Assembly: GCA_025359965.1 (NCBI GenBank)
Contig: JANYDC010000126.1
Location: forward strand, 1 to 33,712
Direction of reading: 5' to 3'
From: Pedosphaera sp.
GTDB taxonomy: Bacteria; Verrucomicrobiota; Verrucomicrobiia; Limisphaerales; SXQI01
DNA: 33,712 bases
The notes beneath the pieces are model-generated. The model was given only the letters and a program-made list of their open reading frames with translations. It was not told the DNA's origin and did no database searches. The position numbers and the translations under genes were made by a program. Of this stretch, positions 33,014 through 33,712 are shown piece by piece. How positions within the stretch are numbered: position 1 is the stretch's first letter; each line of letters opens with the position of its first letter.

Positions 33014-33265
33014 AGCGGATGCAATAACACTGCAATCGAGTGATGGGAAACCAATTTATTCGGCCATTCAACGCCGCAACTGTTGTGACCCGGAGCATGA
33101 CCAGTCACCAACGTATCGAATCACGAGATCAGAGCGGGAAGGTTCGTGGCTCAAAAAGTTAAATCTGGACTGGAGCAGCGTTCGGACCTAGCGATGACAG
33201 TGGTGTCGGAAGCAACGGCCAAAAAAAATCGGCTAAAGGTGTCGTAGACGGAGTTAGAGACGAAA
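33014..33265. other. Region between mutY and the edge gene, nothing recognised
   Basis: These 252 bp contain no frame or structure I can support, and no hairpin with a T-run terminator was found. The mutY promoter should lie close to 33014-33100 on the minus strand, but no convincing -35/-10 pair was seen. Confidence 0.3.
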
Positions 33266-33653
33266 TCACCATCTGTCGATAATGATCTCAGTCATGCCTG
33301 GGCTATCTGGAGCCGGCGGCAGTGAAAAGCACAGTGCCCGCCACCAGCTCCAAGACAGTAGCGGCCACGGCTTACGCGGAATATGTTTTTCTGGGAAATA
33401 CCTCTCCAACTCGTCAGCCCTTTGCGAGATATTGGAACTTTCCGCAGAATTAACCACTTCAACAAAAGAGCCACCGTCCTCCAATTTCTCACACGCTTTG
33501 TTGAAGAACTCGGAACTATCGGACGCAAAAATCGCTGTGTTCGCGCCAAAGCAGCTCGCCATTTCCTTCATGAGCTCGCGGCAACCATAACGGCAGCGCG
33601 CATCCTTTAGAAAGGCCGTCCAAATAATCGGGAGTCGGATGCCTCCCCCCCAT
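33266..33653 (-). pseudogene. Hypothetical gene with a possible frame break at a poly-G run
   Basis: From 33571 down to a TGA at 33266 an open frame encodes 101 residues (KEMASCFGANTAIFASDSSE and on). The same frame continues upstream without stops to 33655, with protein-like IIWTAFLKDARCRYGCREL, but lacks a normal start there. At 33653 an ATG with a well-placed GGAAG (33662-33666, 8-nt spacer) opens in a different frame, ATG GGG GGG AGG. Shortening the run of seven Gs by one would put that ATG in frame. The family is unknown. It may be intact with a sequencing error, phase variable, or broken. The plus-strand frame over the same bases is less convincing. Confidence 0.4.
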
Positions 33654-33712
33654 TATGGGCACTTCCAAAAACGGTATGTTTTAAAAACGGGCTATCCTGA
33701 ACACACCTTGGA

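Noticed and set aside
33282-33590. Plus-strand 102-codon frame at the right edge as a gene
   Set aside because: It overlaps the minus-strand frame, has no visible ribosome binding site or recognisable motif, and the minus-strand sequence with its GGAAG-ATG start reads better as protein.

Overview
This window is chromosomal DNA from a moderately GC-rich bacterium that I place, by inference, in the Verrucomicrobiota, close to the Pedosphaera/Limisphaerales group. The pointers are an ECF sigma factor that starts like the verrucomicrobial type and carries a long membrane-anchored tail, a prepilin-like protein with a terminal MDGH motif, a BioD-like/DRTGG protein separate from its phosphotransacetylase, and small dispersed hairpin repeats. 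No rRNA, tRNA, CRISPR array, transposase or integrase was seen.

Left part (1-7.3 kb), mostly housekeeping. The end of an unrecognised gene is followed by recF, an M50 site-2-protease-like membrane protease and two coupled thymidylate-kinase-like genes, all on +. A minus-strand operon, trpB - xseA - sugar phosphate isomerase, converges on them. The isomerase end overlaps the second kinase gene by 77 nt.

Middle part (7.3-18 kb), accessory in character. It has three type II toxin-antitoxin modules (hipBA and two vapBC), a WG-repeat protein, a prepilin-like protein coupled to a small membrane protein, a conserved membrane protein, an FRG-domain protein, a LytS/LytTR two-component pair and an FGE-like protein. 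It also holds three copies of a stem-loop-rich dispersed repeat, a P-loop kinase remnant cut off at one copy, and a remnant of a second LytTR regulator. hipB is preceded by two 19-bp direct repeats, each with GTCT-N8-AGAC-like arms, on either side of a TTGACA box; this looks like an autoregulatory operator.

Right part (18-33.7 kb). proS and an FAH-family hydrolase lie on -. On + come the ECF sigma factor with its membrane-anchored tail, a partner membrane protein, a decayed membrane-protein gene (possibly CPBP) and a secreted PQQ-type beta-propeller protein. A tight + operon follows: pta, the BioD-like/DRTGG gene, hisC and a SWIM-SNF2 helicase. It converges on mutY with 2 bp between stop codons. 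At the right edge a minus-strand reading frame has a good ribosome binding site and ATG but is put out of frame by a run of seven Gs.

The most notable points are the kinase pair in which the second copy has Arg in place of the P-loop Lys, the hipB operator, the three-hairpin repeat linked to truncated genes, and the sigma factor fused to a membrane anchor and pilin-like C-terminal domain. I saw no complete, clearly new multi-gene defence system.
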